NCBI RefSeq assembly: GCF_003194585.1 | Contig: NZ_QHKZ01000001.1 | Span: 868,001-932,000 of the forward strand | DNA from: Nocardioides daejeonensis | GTDB lineage: Bacteria > Actinomycetota > Actinomycetes > Propionibacteriales > Nocardioidaceae | Direction: 5' to 3' | Length of the DNA: 64,000 nt | Shown here: piece by piece, positions 53,201 through 61,666 of the stretch | Position numbering within the stretch: position 1 is the stretch's first letter | Layout: every line of letters begins with the position of its first letter | Position numbers and translations under genes: made by a program | The notes under the pieces: model-generated | What the model saw: only the letters and a program-made list of their open reading frames with translations | The model's database searches: none | Told to the model about the DNA's origin: nothing

Positions 53201-54010
53201 ATGGAGCACCAGACACGAGCCGCGCGGTTCTCCGCGCTGCACCGGCCAGGAGACCCGTTCCTGCTGCCCTGCGCATGGGATGCCGCCTCCGCCGCCCTCC
53301 TCTCCCGCTCGGGCTTCCCTGCGGTCGGCACCACCAGTCTTGGACTGGCTGCTGCGCTCGGGCTGCGCGACGAGAGCAGGGCGATCCTGGGAGCGACCGC
53401 CGCATTGGTGGAGGTGATCCGAACAACCTCTCCGGAGGTACTGCTGACCTGCGACGCCGAGGACGGTTTCAGCGACCAGCCCGCAGAGGTGGCGGAGACG
53501 CTGCTTCCGCTTCCGGTCGACGGCGTCAACCTGGAGGACTCGACCGGCGGTCTCCTCCTCGACCCCGACCTCCACGCCCGCAAGATCGCCGCGGTGAAGG
53601 CGAGCCGTCCCGACCTCTTCGTCAACGCGCGGGTCGACACGTACTGGACGGGGCGACCCGACCTCGCCGAGACCTGCGATCGGGTCTCCCGCTACGTCGC
53701 GGCCGGCGCGGACGGCATCTTCGTACCGGGCGACCTGGCGCCGGCAGTCGTCGAGCAGGTGGTGCGCCACGCCGGCGTCCCGGTCAATCTCCTCGCCTCT
53801 CCCCACCTCGACCTGACGCAGCTGGCTGCCCTCGGCGTCGCTCGGGTCAGCACCGGATCGCTGCTCTACCGCACCGCGCTCACCCGGGCGGTCGACCGCG
53901 CCCGCGAACTCGTCGGCGAGGCCGTCCTCGACGGCGAGGTCCTCGGCTATGACGCCGTCCAGGCCCTGGGGAGGAACGGAGCCCGCCCGGGCAGCGGTCA
54001 ACTGCCGTGA
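53201..54010 (+). CDS. Isocitrate lyase/PEP mutase-family enzyme
   Basis: This 269-residue TIM-barrel protein of the ICL/PEPM superfamily has LPCAWDAASAALLSRSGFPAVGTTS at the N-terminus, the metal site in TCDAEDGF, VNLEDSTG and the NARVDTYW segment. The enzyme group breaks or rearranges C-C or C-P bonds of alpha-keto acids (oxaloacetate hydrolase, methylisocitrate lyase-like, carboxyPEP mutase); substrate undecided. ATG 53201 has AAGGAG 8 nt upstream. The frameshifted HTH gene ahead may have regulated it. The last 12 bases overlap the convergent gene. Confidence 0.88.
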   Translation: MEHQTRAARFSALHRPGDPFLLPCAWDAASAALLSRSGFPAVGTTSLGLAAALGLRDESRAILGATAALVEVIRTTSPEVLLTCDAEDGFSDQPAEVAETLLPLPVDGVNLEDSTGGLLLDPDLHARKIAAVKASRPDLFVNARVDTYWTGRPDLAETCDRVSRYVAAGADGIFVPGDLAPAVVEQVVRHAGVPVNLLASPHLDLTQLAALGVARVSTGSLLYRTALTRAVDRARELVGEAVLDGEVLGYDAVQALGRNGARPGSGQLP

Positions 54011-54333
54011 CGCTGGTCGGGCAGGTGTGCGAGGACCCGCGCGACCTCGTCGAGGAACCACTCCAAGGACTCCCGCACCCGAACGGGCAGTTCCTCTCCC
54101 CCGCTGCTGATCCGCAGCCGGGTGCCGGCCTCGAGCGGTGTCAGGTCTGCCGTCACCTGCTGGCCGAGACGGAACCCGTCGGCCTCGGTGCTGAAGGCGC
54201 AGCGCACCGCCTGCGCGTTCGCACTGATCAGCCGGACATGACGTGGCTTGGCCTTGAGCAGGGCGGCCATGAGAGTGCGCAGATCCGCGGAGTAGTCGCG
54301 CCGGACCTCGGTCACCGCATCGCCCTGCACCAT
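53998..54333 (-). CDS. Hypothetical protein, 111 residues
   Basis: This soluble protein starts at ATG 54333 (MVQGDAVTEVRRDYSADL) after GGGAGG. The middle carries GFRLGQQVTADLTPLEAGTRLRISS and recalls a polyketide-cyclase/START-like beta-sheet, but the match is weak. It converges on the preceding enzyme gene with overlapping ends. Confidence 0.6.
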   Translation of the reverse strand: MVQGDAVTEVRRDYSADLRTLMAALLKAKPRHVRLISANAQAVRCAFSTEADGFRLGQQVTADLTPLEAGTRLRISSGGEELPVRVRESLEWFLDEVARVLAHLPDQRHGS

Positions 54334-54423
54334 GTCGGCCTCCCTCTCCCTGCCGTCAAGGTAGCGTCTCCGGACGCCGGGCACATCCCCTGACGGCCAG
54401 ACGGTGGCTGCCGGAGGTGGCGA

Positions 54424-54756
54424 CTAGACGGTGGCGGCGACCGCCCGCGGGCCGGCCGTCCTCTCGCCCACCACCTCGGCGAGTGCTGCGGTCGCCACCA
54501 TCGCGAGATGCGCGTTGCCGGCTTGGCTGGGCGTGACGGTCACGCAGGTGCCGCCCTCCACCCGCTCCAACTCGACGGTGAGCCCCAGCTCCACGCCGGT
54601 GCCGTAGGAGGTCGTCACCCGCGCGAGGATCGTCGTACCACTTGCTCGGAGGATCTCCAGACGACGCGGACGGGTGCCGCGCACGGCAGCCACCACCTCG
54701 TGCGGCTCTGCTCCCACAACGCACTGCGCGATCGAATCAGCCTGCGCATCCACCAT
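54424..54756 (-). CDS. Hypothetical protein, 110 residues
   Basis: The 110-residue product begins MVDAQADSIAQCVVGAEPHEVVAAVRGT. The pattern VTTSYGTGVELGLTVELERVEGGTCVTVTPSQAG recalls a small lipid-binding or START-like beta-barrel, similar in layout to the preceding gene, but no family is certain. Start at ATG 54756 lacks a strong ribosome binding site. Confidence 0.5.
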   Translation of the reverse strand: MVDAQADSIAQCVVGAEPHEVVAAVRGTRPRRLEILRASGTTILARVTTSYGTGVELGLTVELERVEGGTCVTVTPSQAGNAHLAMVATAALAEVVGERTAGPRAVAATV

Positions 54757-54853
54757 GACGCCGTTCCCCTTCCCTGGTGCCCCAGACCCTAGGTCGCGGG
54801 GAGCGCAGAGTCGGCGCGGCATGACGAGGTCGGGACCTCTGGACCATCAGGTA

Positions 54854-54867
54854 TGACCGATCGGTCA
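54854..54867. promoter_or_regulatory. 14-bp perfect palindrome
   Basis: TGACCGATCGGTCA lies between the small gene ending near 54756 and the channel gene ending at 54876. Its form is that of a TetR or similar operator, but no such regulator is adjacent. Confidence 0.35.
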
Positions 54868-54875
54868 ACGGGAGG

Positions 54876-55979
54876 TCACTCGTCCTCGACGGCCCGGTCC
54901 TCCTCGTGGGTGCCTGGACGCGGCGCCCACGGCTTCTCCTTCGACGGCCGGACGACGATCAGGCGGTCGCCGCGAGCAAGCAGCGTCACCACCGGGTCGA
55001 AGTAGCGATAGACCTTCTCGTCCCGTACGACGGCGATCACCTGGTCGGGCAGGGTCTGCGGTGCTTTGCCGACCTCGTTGAGGAGCAGGTCGCGCTCGGC
55101 GACCTCCAGCCCCGCGCCGTACGTCATCAGGTCCTCCATCACCGACCCCAGGGTCGGCGACAGCGACGACAGGCCCAGTAGCCGGCCGACGGCCTCGCTC
55201 GAGGTGACGACCGAGTCGGCGCCGCTCTGACGCAGGAGGGGCACGTTGTCGTGCTCACGAACGGCAGCGACGATGTAGGCGTCGGCGTTCTGCTGACGCA
55301 CCGTGAGGGTCGCCATCATCGTGTTCGCGTCGTGGTCGGTGGTGATGATGACCTGGCTGGCTCGGCTGATGCCGGCCCGGCGCAGCACCTCGCGCCGGGT
55401 GCCGTCACCAGCGATGACCGCGAGGCCGTCCGCGTTGGCCTCCTCCCGGGCGATCGGCTTCGGGTCGACGACGACGAACGAGGAGCGCTCGATGCCGTTG
55501 CGTGCCAGCGTGTCGACGGCGCTGCGGCCCTTGGTGCCGTAGCCGATGACCACCACGTGGTCGTTCATGTTCTTCCTCCACCGGGCGACCCGGAACATCT
55601 CCCGACCCTGGGTGGCGAGCACCTCCAGGGTGGTACCGATCAAGAGCACCAGGAACGCGATCCTGGCGGGCGTGATGATGAATGCGTTGACCAGACGAGC
55701 ACGCTCCGCGAACGGGGTGATGTCGCCGTACCCGGTCGTGCTCAGTGTGACCGTCGTGTAGTAGATCGAGTCGATGAGGTCGACCTCGCCGGTCGGGTCG
55801 GTGTTGTCGCGGTAGCCGGCCCGGTCGAGCCAGACCAGGAGCACGGTGCCGACGAGGATGCCGAGCGCGAAGAGCAGCCGACGGCCCAGCTCCCACCAGG
55901 GCGACCGCTTGCGATCCGGGAGCGAGATCTCCCCGAGCGGCCCGTCGGCCGGCTGCCGCGGCTCCGTCGTCTCATCCAC
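54876..55979 (-). CDS. Potassium channel with RCK (TrkA-N) domain
   Basis: This 367-residue channel has two membrane helices around the selectivity filter TTVTLSTTGYGDITPF (about residues 76-91), followed by an RCK domain with the Rossmann motif HVVVIGYGTKGRSAV. A RCK_C-like domain lies in the C-terminal part (LARGDRLIVVRPS). It conducts K+ and is gated by nucleotides or ions. I chose GTG 55979; a longer frame extends into the YihY gene. It follows that gene by 24 bp on the same strand. Confidence 0.9.
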   Translation of the reverse strand: MDETTEPRQPADGPLGEISLPDRKRSPWWELGRRLLFALGILVGTVLLVWLDRAGYRDNTDPTGEVDLIDSIYYTTVTLSTTGYGDITPFAERARLVNAFIITPARIAFLVLLIGTTLEVLATQGREMFRVARWRKNMNDHVVVIGYGTKGRSAVDTLARNGIERSSFVVVDPKPIAREEANADGLAVIAGDGTRREVLRRAGISRASQVIITTDHDANTMMATLTVRQQNADAYIVAAVREHDNVPLLRQSGADSVVTSSEAVGRLLGLSSLSPTLGSVMEDLMTYGAGLEVAERDLLLNEVGKAPQTLPDQVIAVVRDEKVYRYFDPVVTLLARGDRLIVVRPSKEKPWAPRPGTHEEDRAVEDE

Positions 55980-56002
55980 GGCAGAAGCATGGCACGCGGC
56001 CC

Positions 56003-56974
56003 TCACGGATCGTCGGCATCGACTGCTTCCGGCTCGGCGTCGGCGCGTTGACCTGCCCGGCGCGGCAGGGCCTCCGCCCACCGACGGAGCACCTCTCGCG
56101 CCCTCGACGTCGATGCCTGCGGGAAGAGCGAGTCGAACGCCGCATTGATCGAGGCACCGATCAGGACCGCTATCGAGACCAGATACAACCAGAGAAGTAC
56201 GGCGATCGGTGCTGCCAGCGGCCCGAAGATCGAACGGGAGTCGGCCGCGGTGACGGTGAGGAACCAACGCAGCAGGAAGGAACCGAAGATCCACACGAGG
56301 AGGGCGAAGGTCGCGCCCGGCACCTGGTAGCGCCATGAAGTCCGGACCGGGATCGACACGTGGTAGAGCGTGGCCAGGAAGCAGATGGAGAGCACCACGA
56401 CCGTCGGCCAGTAGAGGTGGTGCAGGAAGAGCATCCGCTCCGGCAGCAACCCGCGCACGAGCCGGGGGCCGGCCAGCACCAGCGGGATCGTCGCAGCCCC
56501 GACGACCAGGCCCAGCAGGTAGAGGCAGAAGGAGAGCGCCCGCGTCCGGACGATCCCACGGTGACCGCCGAGACCGTGCATGATCGCGATGGTGTCGACG
56601 AAGACGTTGAGGGCCCGCGACCCCGACCAGAGGGCAAGGAGGAAGCCGATCGACATCACGTCGAAGCGGCCGCCCTCCAAGACGGTGTTGATCGTGGGTC
56701 GGATGACCTTGGCGACCGCCGAGTCCGGCATCACCTGACCGGCGATGTGCAGGACACCGTTGCGGATGTCGGTGACCTCGTCGTCGGTGAACCGGTCGCT
56801 GATGAAGCCGACCGAGCCTGCGAGCGCGAAGACCAGCGGCGGGATCGAGAGCACCGCGAAGAAGGCTGCCTCCGCCGCCAGGCCGGTGACGCGGTAGCGG
56901 ACACAGGATCCGACGGTCTCGGCGACCACCCGCCAGAGCAACCTGAGCAGGCGCAGGGGGCTCCGAGCGGACAT
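56003..56974 (-). CDS. YihY/BrkB-family membrane protein
   Basis: This 323-residue polytopic membrane protein of the YihY/virulence factor BrkB family has about six helices, the conserved RVTGLAAEAAFFAVLSIPP near the N-terminus, FLLALWSGSRALNVFVD and VPGATFALLVWIFGSFLLRWF. The C-terminal 40 residues are polar. Function is poorly defined in the family, sometimes called an RNase BN relative in error. It is transcribed with the K+ channel. The start is ATG 56974. Confidence 0.92.
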   Translation of the reverse strand: MSARSPLRLLRLLWRVVAETVGSCVRYRVTGLAAEAAFFAVLSIPPLVFALAGSVGFISDRFTDDEVTDIRNGVLHIAGQVMPDSAVAKVIRPTINTVLEGGRFDVMSIGFLLALWSGSRALNVFVDTIAIMHGLGGHRGIVRTRALSFCLYLLGLVVGAATIPLVLAGPRLVRGLLPERMLFLHHLYWPTVVVLSICFLATLYHVSIPVRTSWRYQVPGATFALLVWIFGSFLLRWFLTVTAADSRSIFGPLAAPIAVLLWLYLVSIAVLIGASINAAFDSLFPQASTSRAREVLRRWAEALPRRAGQRADAEPEAVDADDP

Positions 56975-56999
56975 GGCTTCAACCTAGGACCGTGGATGC

Positions 57000-57036
57000 A
57001 TCACGGGCGCCCCCGCCACGCGGAGGCGCCCGTGAT
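57000..57036 (-). terminator. Terminator hairpin after glyA
   Basis: ATCACGGGCGCC (57000-57011) and GGCGCCCGTGAT (57025-57036) form a perfect 12-bp stem between the glyA stop and the YihY start. Confidence 0.75.
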
Positions 57037-57075
57037 CTGGACGTTGCCGATCGCCCCTCCCCGAGGGGCGGGGAC

Positions 57076-58518
57076 TCAGCTGAGCTCGAGCCCCGGGTAG
57101 AGCGGGTGCTTGTCGAGCATCTCTGCGCTCGCCGCGCGAGTGCGCTCCGCGACACCGTCGCCGAGCACGAAGGAAGCCTTCGACGGGCCACCGGCCTTGG
57201 TCGTGCCGGCCTGGGTGTTGGACAGGACGTCGACGATCAGCTCGGCGACCTTGTCGAACTCCGTCGCGCCGAAGCCGCGGGTGGTGAGCGCCGGCGTACC
57301 CAGGCGGATGCCGGAGGTGTACCAAGCGCCGTTGGGGTCGGCGGGGATGGAGTTGCGGTTGGTGACCACGCCGGCCTCGAGCAGCGCGGACTCCGCCTGG
57401 CGACCGGTCAGGCCGAAGGTGGAGACGTCGACGAGCACGAGGTGGTTGTCGGTGCCACCGGTGACCAGCCGTGCGCCTCGCTTGAGGAAACCCTCCGCCA
57501 ACGTCTGCGCGTTGTCGGCGATCGCCTGCGCGTAGGTGCGGAACTCCGGCTTGCGGGCCTCAGCCAGCGCCACGGCCTTCGCGGCCATCACGTGCGAGAG
57601 CGGGCCGCCCAGCACCATCGGGCAACCGCGGTCGATGTCGGCGGCGAACTCCTCCTGGGAGAGCACCATGCCGCCGCGCGGGCCGCGCAACGACTTGTGG
57701 GTCGTCGTGGTCACCACGTGCGCGTGCGGAATCGGGTCTTCGTCACCGGTGAACACCTTGCCGGCGACCAGTCCGGCGAAGTGCGCCATGTCGACCATCA
57801 AGGTGGCGCCGACCTCGTCGGCGATCTCACGCATCTTGGCGAAGTTCACGCGCCGCGGGTACGCCGAGTAGCCGGCGACCAGCACCAACGGGCGGAACTC
57901 GCGTGCCTTTGCAGCCAGCGCGTCGTAGTCGAGCAGTCCGGTCTCGGGGTCGGTGCCGTACTGCTGCTGGTGGAACATCTTGCCGCTGATGTTGGGGCGG
58001 AAGCCGTGCGTGAGGTGACCGCCGGTGTCCAAGGACATGCCCAGCAGTCGCTGGTTGCCGAGCTCGGCCCGCAGCGACTCCCAGTCGGCCTCGCTGAGCT
58101 CGTTGACGTTCTTCGCGCCCAGCTTCTCCAGGGCCGGCGTCTCCACCCGGTGGGCGAGGATCGACCAGAACGCGACCAGGTTGGCGTCGATGCCGGAGTG
58201 CGGCTGCACATAGGCGTACGGCGCCCCGAAGAGCTCGCGGGCGTGCTCGGCAGCGAGCGCCTCGACGGTGTCGACGTTCTGGCAGGCCGCGTAGAACCGG
58301 TGACCGACGGTGCCCTCGGCGTACTTGTCGCTGAACCAGGTGCCCATGGTCAGCAGCACCGCGGGCGAGGCGTAGTTCTCGCTGGCGATGAGCTTCAGCG
58401 AGGAGCGCTGGTCGGCGAGCTCCTGCCGGGTGGCCTCCGCAATCCGCGGCTCGACCGAGGCGATGACCTCGAGAGCCTGCTGGTAGGCGGAGCTGGTCAG
58501 GGAGGACAGGTCACTCAT
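57076..58518 (-). CDS. glyA: Serine hydroxymethyltransferase
   Basis: This 480-residue PLP enzyme interconverts serine and glycine with tetrahydrofolate, the main C1 source. The sequence has [41 protein letters not shown] and the PLP-Lys in [17 protein letters not shown] (about residue 259). It is 60 residues longer than the E. coli enzyme, with inserts mostly in the N-terminal half, as in other actinobacterial forms. The start is ATG 58518; TATTGT ends 7 bp upstream, the leaderless pattern. Confidence 0.97.
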   Translation of the reverse strand: MSDLSSLTSSAYQQALEVIASVEPRIAEATRQELADQRSSLKLIASENYASPAVLLTMGTWFSDKYAEGTVGHRFYAACQNVDTVEALAAEHARELFGAPYAYVQPHSGIDANLVAFWSILAHRVETPALEKLGAKNVNELSEADWESLRAELGNQRLLGMSLDTGGHLTHGFRPNISGKMFHQQQYGTDPETGLLDYDALAAKAREFRPLVLVAGYSAYPRRVNFAKMREIADEVGATLMVDMAHFAGLVAGKVFTGDEDPIPHAHVVTTTTHKSLRGPRGGMVLSQEEFAADIDRGCPMVLGGPLSHVMAAKAVALAEARKPEFRTYAQAIADNAQTLAEGFLKRGARLVTGGTDNHLVLVDVSTFGLTGRQAESALLEAGVVTNRNSIPADPNGAWYTSGIRLGTPALTTRGFGATEFDKVAELIVDVLSNTQAGTTKAGGPSKASFVLGDGVAERTRAASAEMLDKHPLYPGLELS

Positions 58519-58720
58519 GCGGCACACAATAGTGGTCACGCCGGACGCCTTACGCACCGATCACCCCCTTCCCTGCGGTGTGATGCGCGCCATGCCGAAC
58601 CGGGCCTTCAGGCTCAGAATGGCGATCGAGCCCGTCGCAATGACCACATGCTGGACAGGAGTCTCACTGCATGAGATTCCGGGTTGTGGCAAGGCTGTCC
58701 GCCACGTGAGACTCCTGTCC
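58519..58720. promoter_or_regulatory. Divergent promoter region of glyA and the sulfur operon
   Basis: The glyA end carries TATTGT on the minus strand at 58526-58531. The other side holds a 15-bp perfect inverted repeat (58653-58667 and 58706-58720) and between its arms a third RTGAGAYTCC-like half-site at 58670-58679. A 12-codon frame (MRFRVVARLSAT, 58671-58709) has no support as a gene. Confidence 0.5.
58653..58720. repeat. 15-bp perfect inverted repeat before the cys leader peptide
   Basis: GGACAGGAGTCTCAC and GTGAGACTCCTGTCC are separated by 38 bp; the second arm ends at the base before the leader ATG. It may be a regulator site pair or an RNA hairpin. Confidence 0.85.
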
Positions 58721-58810
58721 ATGATCAGTGCTGCAACACACGCCTACCTCGTGGTTCGACGCCACGTGGACTTCGGGCGTACCCGCAGCATGATGTGTTG
58801 GCCCTGCTGA
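58721..58810 (+). CDS. Cysteine leader peptide of the sulfite reductase operon
   Basis: A 29-codon frame from ATG 58721 to TGA 58808 ends with RRHVDFGRTRSMMCWPC. The pattern R-H-V-D-[LF]-x-R-x2-S-x2-C is the signature of small actinobacterial leader peptides upstream of sulfur-assimilation genes, and the two Cys codons lie at the very end. In mycobacteria, ribosomes slowing at such Cys codons control the downstream cysteine genes. The sir start is 150 bp further on. Detected by motif and place only. Confidence 0.75.
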   Translation: MISAATHAYLVVRRHVDFGRTRSMMCWPC

Positions 58811-58960
58811 CCACCCGCCGCCCGAATACCGTTCGAGTTGCGGGCGCCCAGACCAAGAACTCTCCGTCCGGGCGCACGGTCGCAGGCCGCCCGGTGTCCC
58901 AAGGATGTGGCACCCGGACTCCCGCGTCGCGCGTCTCTTGCTGCGAAGGAACTCGCATCG

Positions 58961-60673
58961 ATGAATGACCAGGCACCGGCTCGCACCCCGCGCCCCCGCC
59001 CCAAGAAGGGCGAAGGGCAGTGGGCACTCGGCTATCGGGAACCGCTCAACGCCAACGAGCAGCAGAAGAAGGATGACAACCCGCTCAACGTGCGGGACCG
59101 CATCATCAACGTCTACTCCAAGCGCGGCTTCGACGCGATCGACCCGTCCGACCTGCGCGGCCGCTTCCGGTGGTACGGCATCTACACCCAGCGTCGCCCC
59201 GGGCTCGACGGCGGCAAGACCGGAGCGCTCGCACCGGAGGAGCTCGACGACCGCTACTTCATGATGCGGGTGCGCTCCGACGGTCGCCTGCTCGACGCAA
59301 CCCAGCTGCGGACCCTCGGCGGTATCTCGACCGACTTCGCCCGGGAGACGGCCGACATCACCGACCGCTCCAACATCCAGTACCACTGGATCGCGATCGA
59401 GGACGTCCCGGAGATCTGGGAGCGGCTGGAGTCCGTGGGCCTCAGCACCGAAGAGGCGTGCGGTGACTCCCCCCGCGGCATGCTCGGCTCGCCCGTGGCC
59501 GGCGTCGCGAAGGACGAGATCATCGACGGCACGCCGGCCCTCACCGAGATCAACCGGCGGCGTACCGGCAACCCCGAGTACGCGAACCTTCCCCGCAAGT
59601 TCAAGACCTCGGTCTCCGGGCACCCGAGCCTGGACGGCGCCCCCGAGATCAACGACGTCTCGTTCGTCGGCGTGGTGCACCCCGAGCATGGCCCGGGCTT
59701 CGACCTGTGGGTCGGCGGCGCCCTCTCCACGAACCCCTTCCTGGCCGCCAAGATGGGGGTCTGGATCCCGATCGACGAGGTCGCCGACGTCTGGGAGGGC
59801 GTCATCTCCATCTTCCGCGACTACGGCTACCGCCGCCTGCGCTCGCGTGCTCGGCTGAAGTTCCTCGTCAAGGACTGGGGTATCGAGAAGTTCCGCGAGG
59901 TGCTCGAGACGCAGTACCTGAAGCGCGCGCTGATCTCCAACCCCTCGCCCACGGTCGCGACCCGCAACGGCGACCACATCGGTGTGCACGAGCAGAAGGA
60001 CGGCAAGTTCTACATCGGTGCCACCCCGACGGTCGGCCGGGTCAGCGGCAAGCTGCTGACCGCTCTGGGCGACCTGGTCGAGAAGTACGGCGTCGACGGC
60101 GTCCGCTTCACGGCGTACCAGAAGCTGGTGCTCATCGGCGTCGAGGCCGACCACGTGGACGAGGTCATCGAGGCACTCGAGGTCATCGGCCTCTCCGCCC
60201 GCCCCTCGGAGTGGCGACGCTCCACCATGGCCTGCACCGGCATCGAGTTCTGCAAGCTGGCGATCGTCAACACGAAGGACCGCGCCACGGCGTTGATCGA
60301 CGAGCTCGAGCGGCGGTTCCCCGAGCTCGACACCCCGATCACCATCAACGTCAACGGCTGCCCGAACTCGTGCGCCCGCACGCAGGTGGCCGACATCGGT
60401 CTCAAGGGCCAGCTCGTCCTCGATGACGACGGCAACCAGGTCGAGGGGTTCCAGGTGCACCTGGGTGGCGGCATTGGCCTGACCCAGGAGCTGGGACGCA
60501 AGCTACGTGCCCACAAGGTGACCAGCGCCGGGCTCGACGACTACGTCACCAACGTCGTCCTGGCCTATCTCGACCAGCGACAGGACGGCGAGAGCTTCGC
60601 GGCCTGGGTCGCTCGCGCCGACGAGTCCTTCCTGCGCGGTGAGACCGATCCCCGCAGTCTGGTGGGTGTCTGA
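58961..60673 (+). CDS. sir: Ferredoxin-dependent sulfite (or nitrite) reductase
   Basis: This 570-residue siroheme and [4Fe-4S] reductase has paired nitrite/sulfite reductase domains. Ligand cysteines occur as MACTGIEFCKLA and NGCPNSCAR. It reduces sulfite to sulfide with six electrons from ferredoxin. The neighbours (APS reductase, CbiX chelatase that can insert siroheme iron, Cys leader peptide) make sulfite the likely substrate. ATG 58961 follows GAAGGA at about 10 nt. A polar, Pro/Arg/Lys-rich N-terminus of about 25 residues precedes the first domain. Confidence 0.94.
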   Translation: MNDQAPARTPRPRPKKGEGQWALGYREPLNANEQQKKDDNPLNVRDRIINVYSKRGFDAIDPSDLRGRFRWYGIYTQRRPGLDGGKTGALAPEELDDRYFMMRVRSDGRLLDATQLRTLGGISTDFARETADITDRSNIQYHWIAIEDVPEIWERLESVGLSTEEACGDSPRGMLGSPVAGVAKDEIIDGTPALTEINRRRTGNPEYANLPRKFKTSVSGHPSLDGAPEINDVSFVGVVHPEHGPGFDLWVGGALSTNPFLAAKMGVWIPIDEVADVWEGVISIFRDYGYRRLRSRARLKFLVKDWGIEKFREVLETQYLKRALISNPSPTVATRNGDHIGVHEQKDGKFYIGATPTVGRVSGKLLTALGDLVEKYGVDGVRFTAYQKLVLIGVEADHVDEVIEALEVIGLSARPSEWRRSTMACTGIEFCKLAIVNTKDRATALIDELERRFPELDTPITINVNGCPNSCARTQVADIGLKGQLVLDDDGNQVEGFQVHLGGGIGLTQELGRKLRAHKVTSAGLDDYVTNVVLAYLDQRQDGESFAAWVARADESFLRGETDPRSLVGV

Positions 60674-60676
60674 GTC

Positions 60677-60868
60677 ATGAGCTCCCGCGCCATCCCCTAC
60701 CTGTGCCCCTACTGCGGTGACGACGATCTGCGCCCGCACGAGGTGCCGGGAGCGGACGGCGAGATCACCTCGCCGCACGGCGCGTGGGAGTGCCGGGCCT
60801 GCTTGCGGGCCTTCACCGTCAAGATGCTGGGCCTGATCGCCCGGCCCGACCTGGGAGGGGAGAGATGA
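60677..60868 (+). CDS. Small zinc-ribbon protein of the sulfur operon
   Basis: This 63-residue protein has two cysteine pairs, CPYCG and CRAC (about residues 10-13 and 39-42), forming a zinc-ribbon or iron-sulfur knuckle. It begins 3 bp after the sulfite reductase stop and its stop overlaps the cysH start by 4 bp (ATGA). Similar small proteins lie in this place in other actinobacteria; the role is unknown, perhaps a metal- or electron-handling helper. Confidence 0.75.
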   Translation: MSSRAIPYLCPYCGDDDLRPHEVPGADGEITSPHGAWECRACLRAFTVKMLGLIARPDLGGER

Positions 60869-61611
60869 CCGCGTTCACCACCACGCGCGCCGCCGCCTAC
60901 CGGGGTAGCCACACCGAGGGGCGCAGCCCCGAGGAACTGCGGGAGATCGTCTCCCATGCGGGAGCCGAGCTGGAGCTCGCACCGGCCGAGGACATCATCG
61001 AGTGGGCGGTCGCCACCTTCGGCGAGCGGTTCTGCGTGACCTCCTCCATGGGCGATGCCGTGCTGGCCCACCTTGCCGGCAAGGTCGCTCCGGGGATCGA
61101 CGTCGTCTTCCTCGACACCGGCTACCACTTCACCGAGACGCTCGGCACCGCCGACGCCGTCCAGCACACGATGAACGTGAACCTGATCACGATCACCCCC
61201 CGGCAGACCGTCGAGGAGCAGGACGCCGAGCACGGCCCCGAGCTCTTCCGCCGTGATCCCGACCTGTGCTGCAAGCTCCGCAAGGTGCAGCCGCTCGCGG
61301 AGAGCCTCGCCGGGTACGACGCCTGGGCGACCGGCCTGCGCCGCGCCGAGACGCACAACCGCGTCATCGCCCCGGTGATCGGGTGGGACGCGAAGAAGGG
61401 GAAGGTCAAGGTCTCCCCCATCGCACGGTGGAGTGACGAGCAGGTCGAGCAGTACATCGCCGACAACGGCGTGCTCGTGAACCCGCTCGTCCACGACGGC
61501 TACCCGTCTATCGGGTGCTGGCCGTGCACCTCACGAGTTGCCCCCGGCGAGGACCCGCGCAGCGGGCGCTGGGCGGGGCTCAACAAGACCGAGTGCGGGA
61601 TCCACACATGA
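60865..61611 (+). CDS. cysH: Phosphoadenylyl/adenylyl-sulfate reductase (APS type)
   Basis: This 248-residue reductase makes sulfite from activated sulfate with thioredoxin. It has FCVTSSMGDAVLAHL in the nucleotide site and the cysteine pairs DLCCKL and CWPC, which bind [4Fe-4S]; their presence marks the APS reductase class rather than the PAPS class. The catalytic Cys is in the C-terminal TECGIHT. ATG 60865 follows GGGAGGGGAG and overlaps the previous stop. It acts directly before sulfite reductase. Confidence 0.95.
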   Translation: MTAFTTTRAAAYRGSHTEGRSPEELREIVSHAGAELELAPAEDIIEWAVATFGERFCVTSSMGDAVLAHLAGKVAPGIDVVFLDTGYHFTETLGTADAVQHTMNVNLITITPRQTVEEQDAEHGPELFRRDPDLCCKLRKVQPLAESLAGYDAWATGLRRAETHNRVIAPVIGWDAKKGKVKVSPIARWSDEQVEQYIADNGVLVNPLVHDGYPSIGCWPCTSRVAPGEDPRSGRWAGLNKTECGIHT

Positions 61612-61666
61612 CCGCCCCGCACCCGTCACTCGACAGCATCACGTCCCCGAAGGGAGGCAGTCGGCC

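Noticed and set aside
58671..58709. Twelve-codon frame MRFRVVARLSAT inside the inverted repeat
   Set aside because: No ribosome binding site and no Cys codons; the 29-codon frame behind it has the family signature.
58961..60673. Annotation as nitrite reductase
   Set aside because: The family covers both, but the cysH, chelatase and Cys-leader context favours sulfite.
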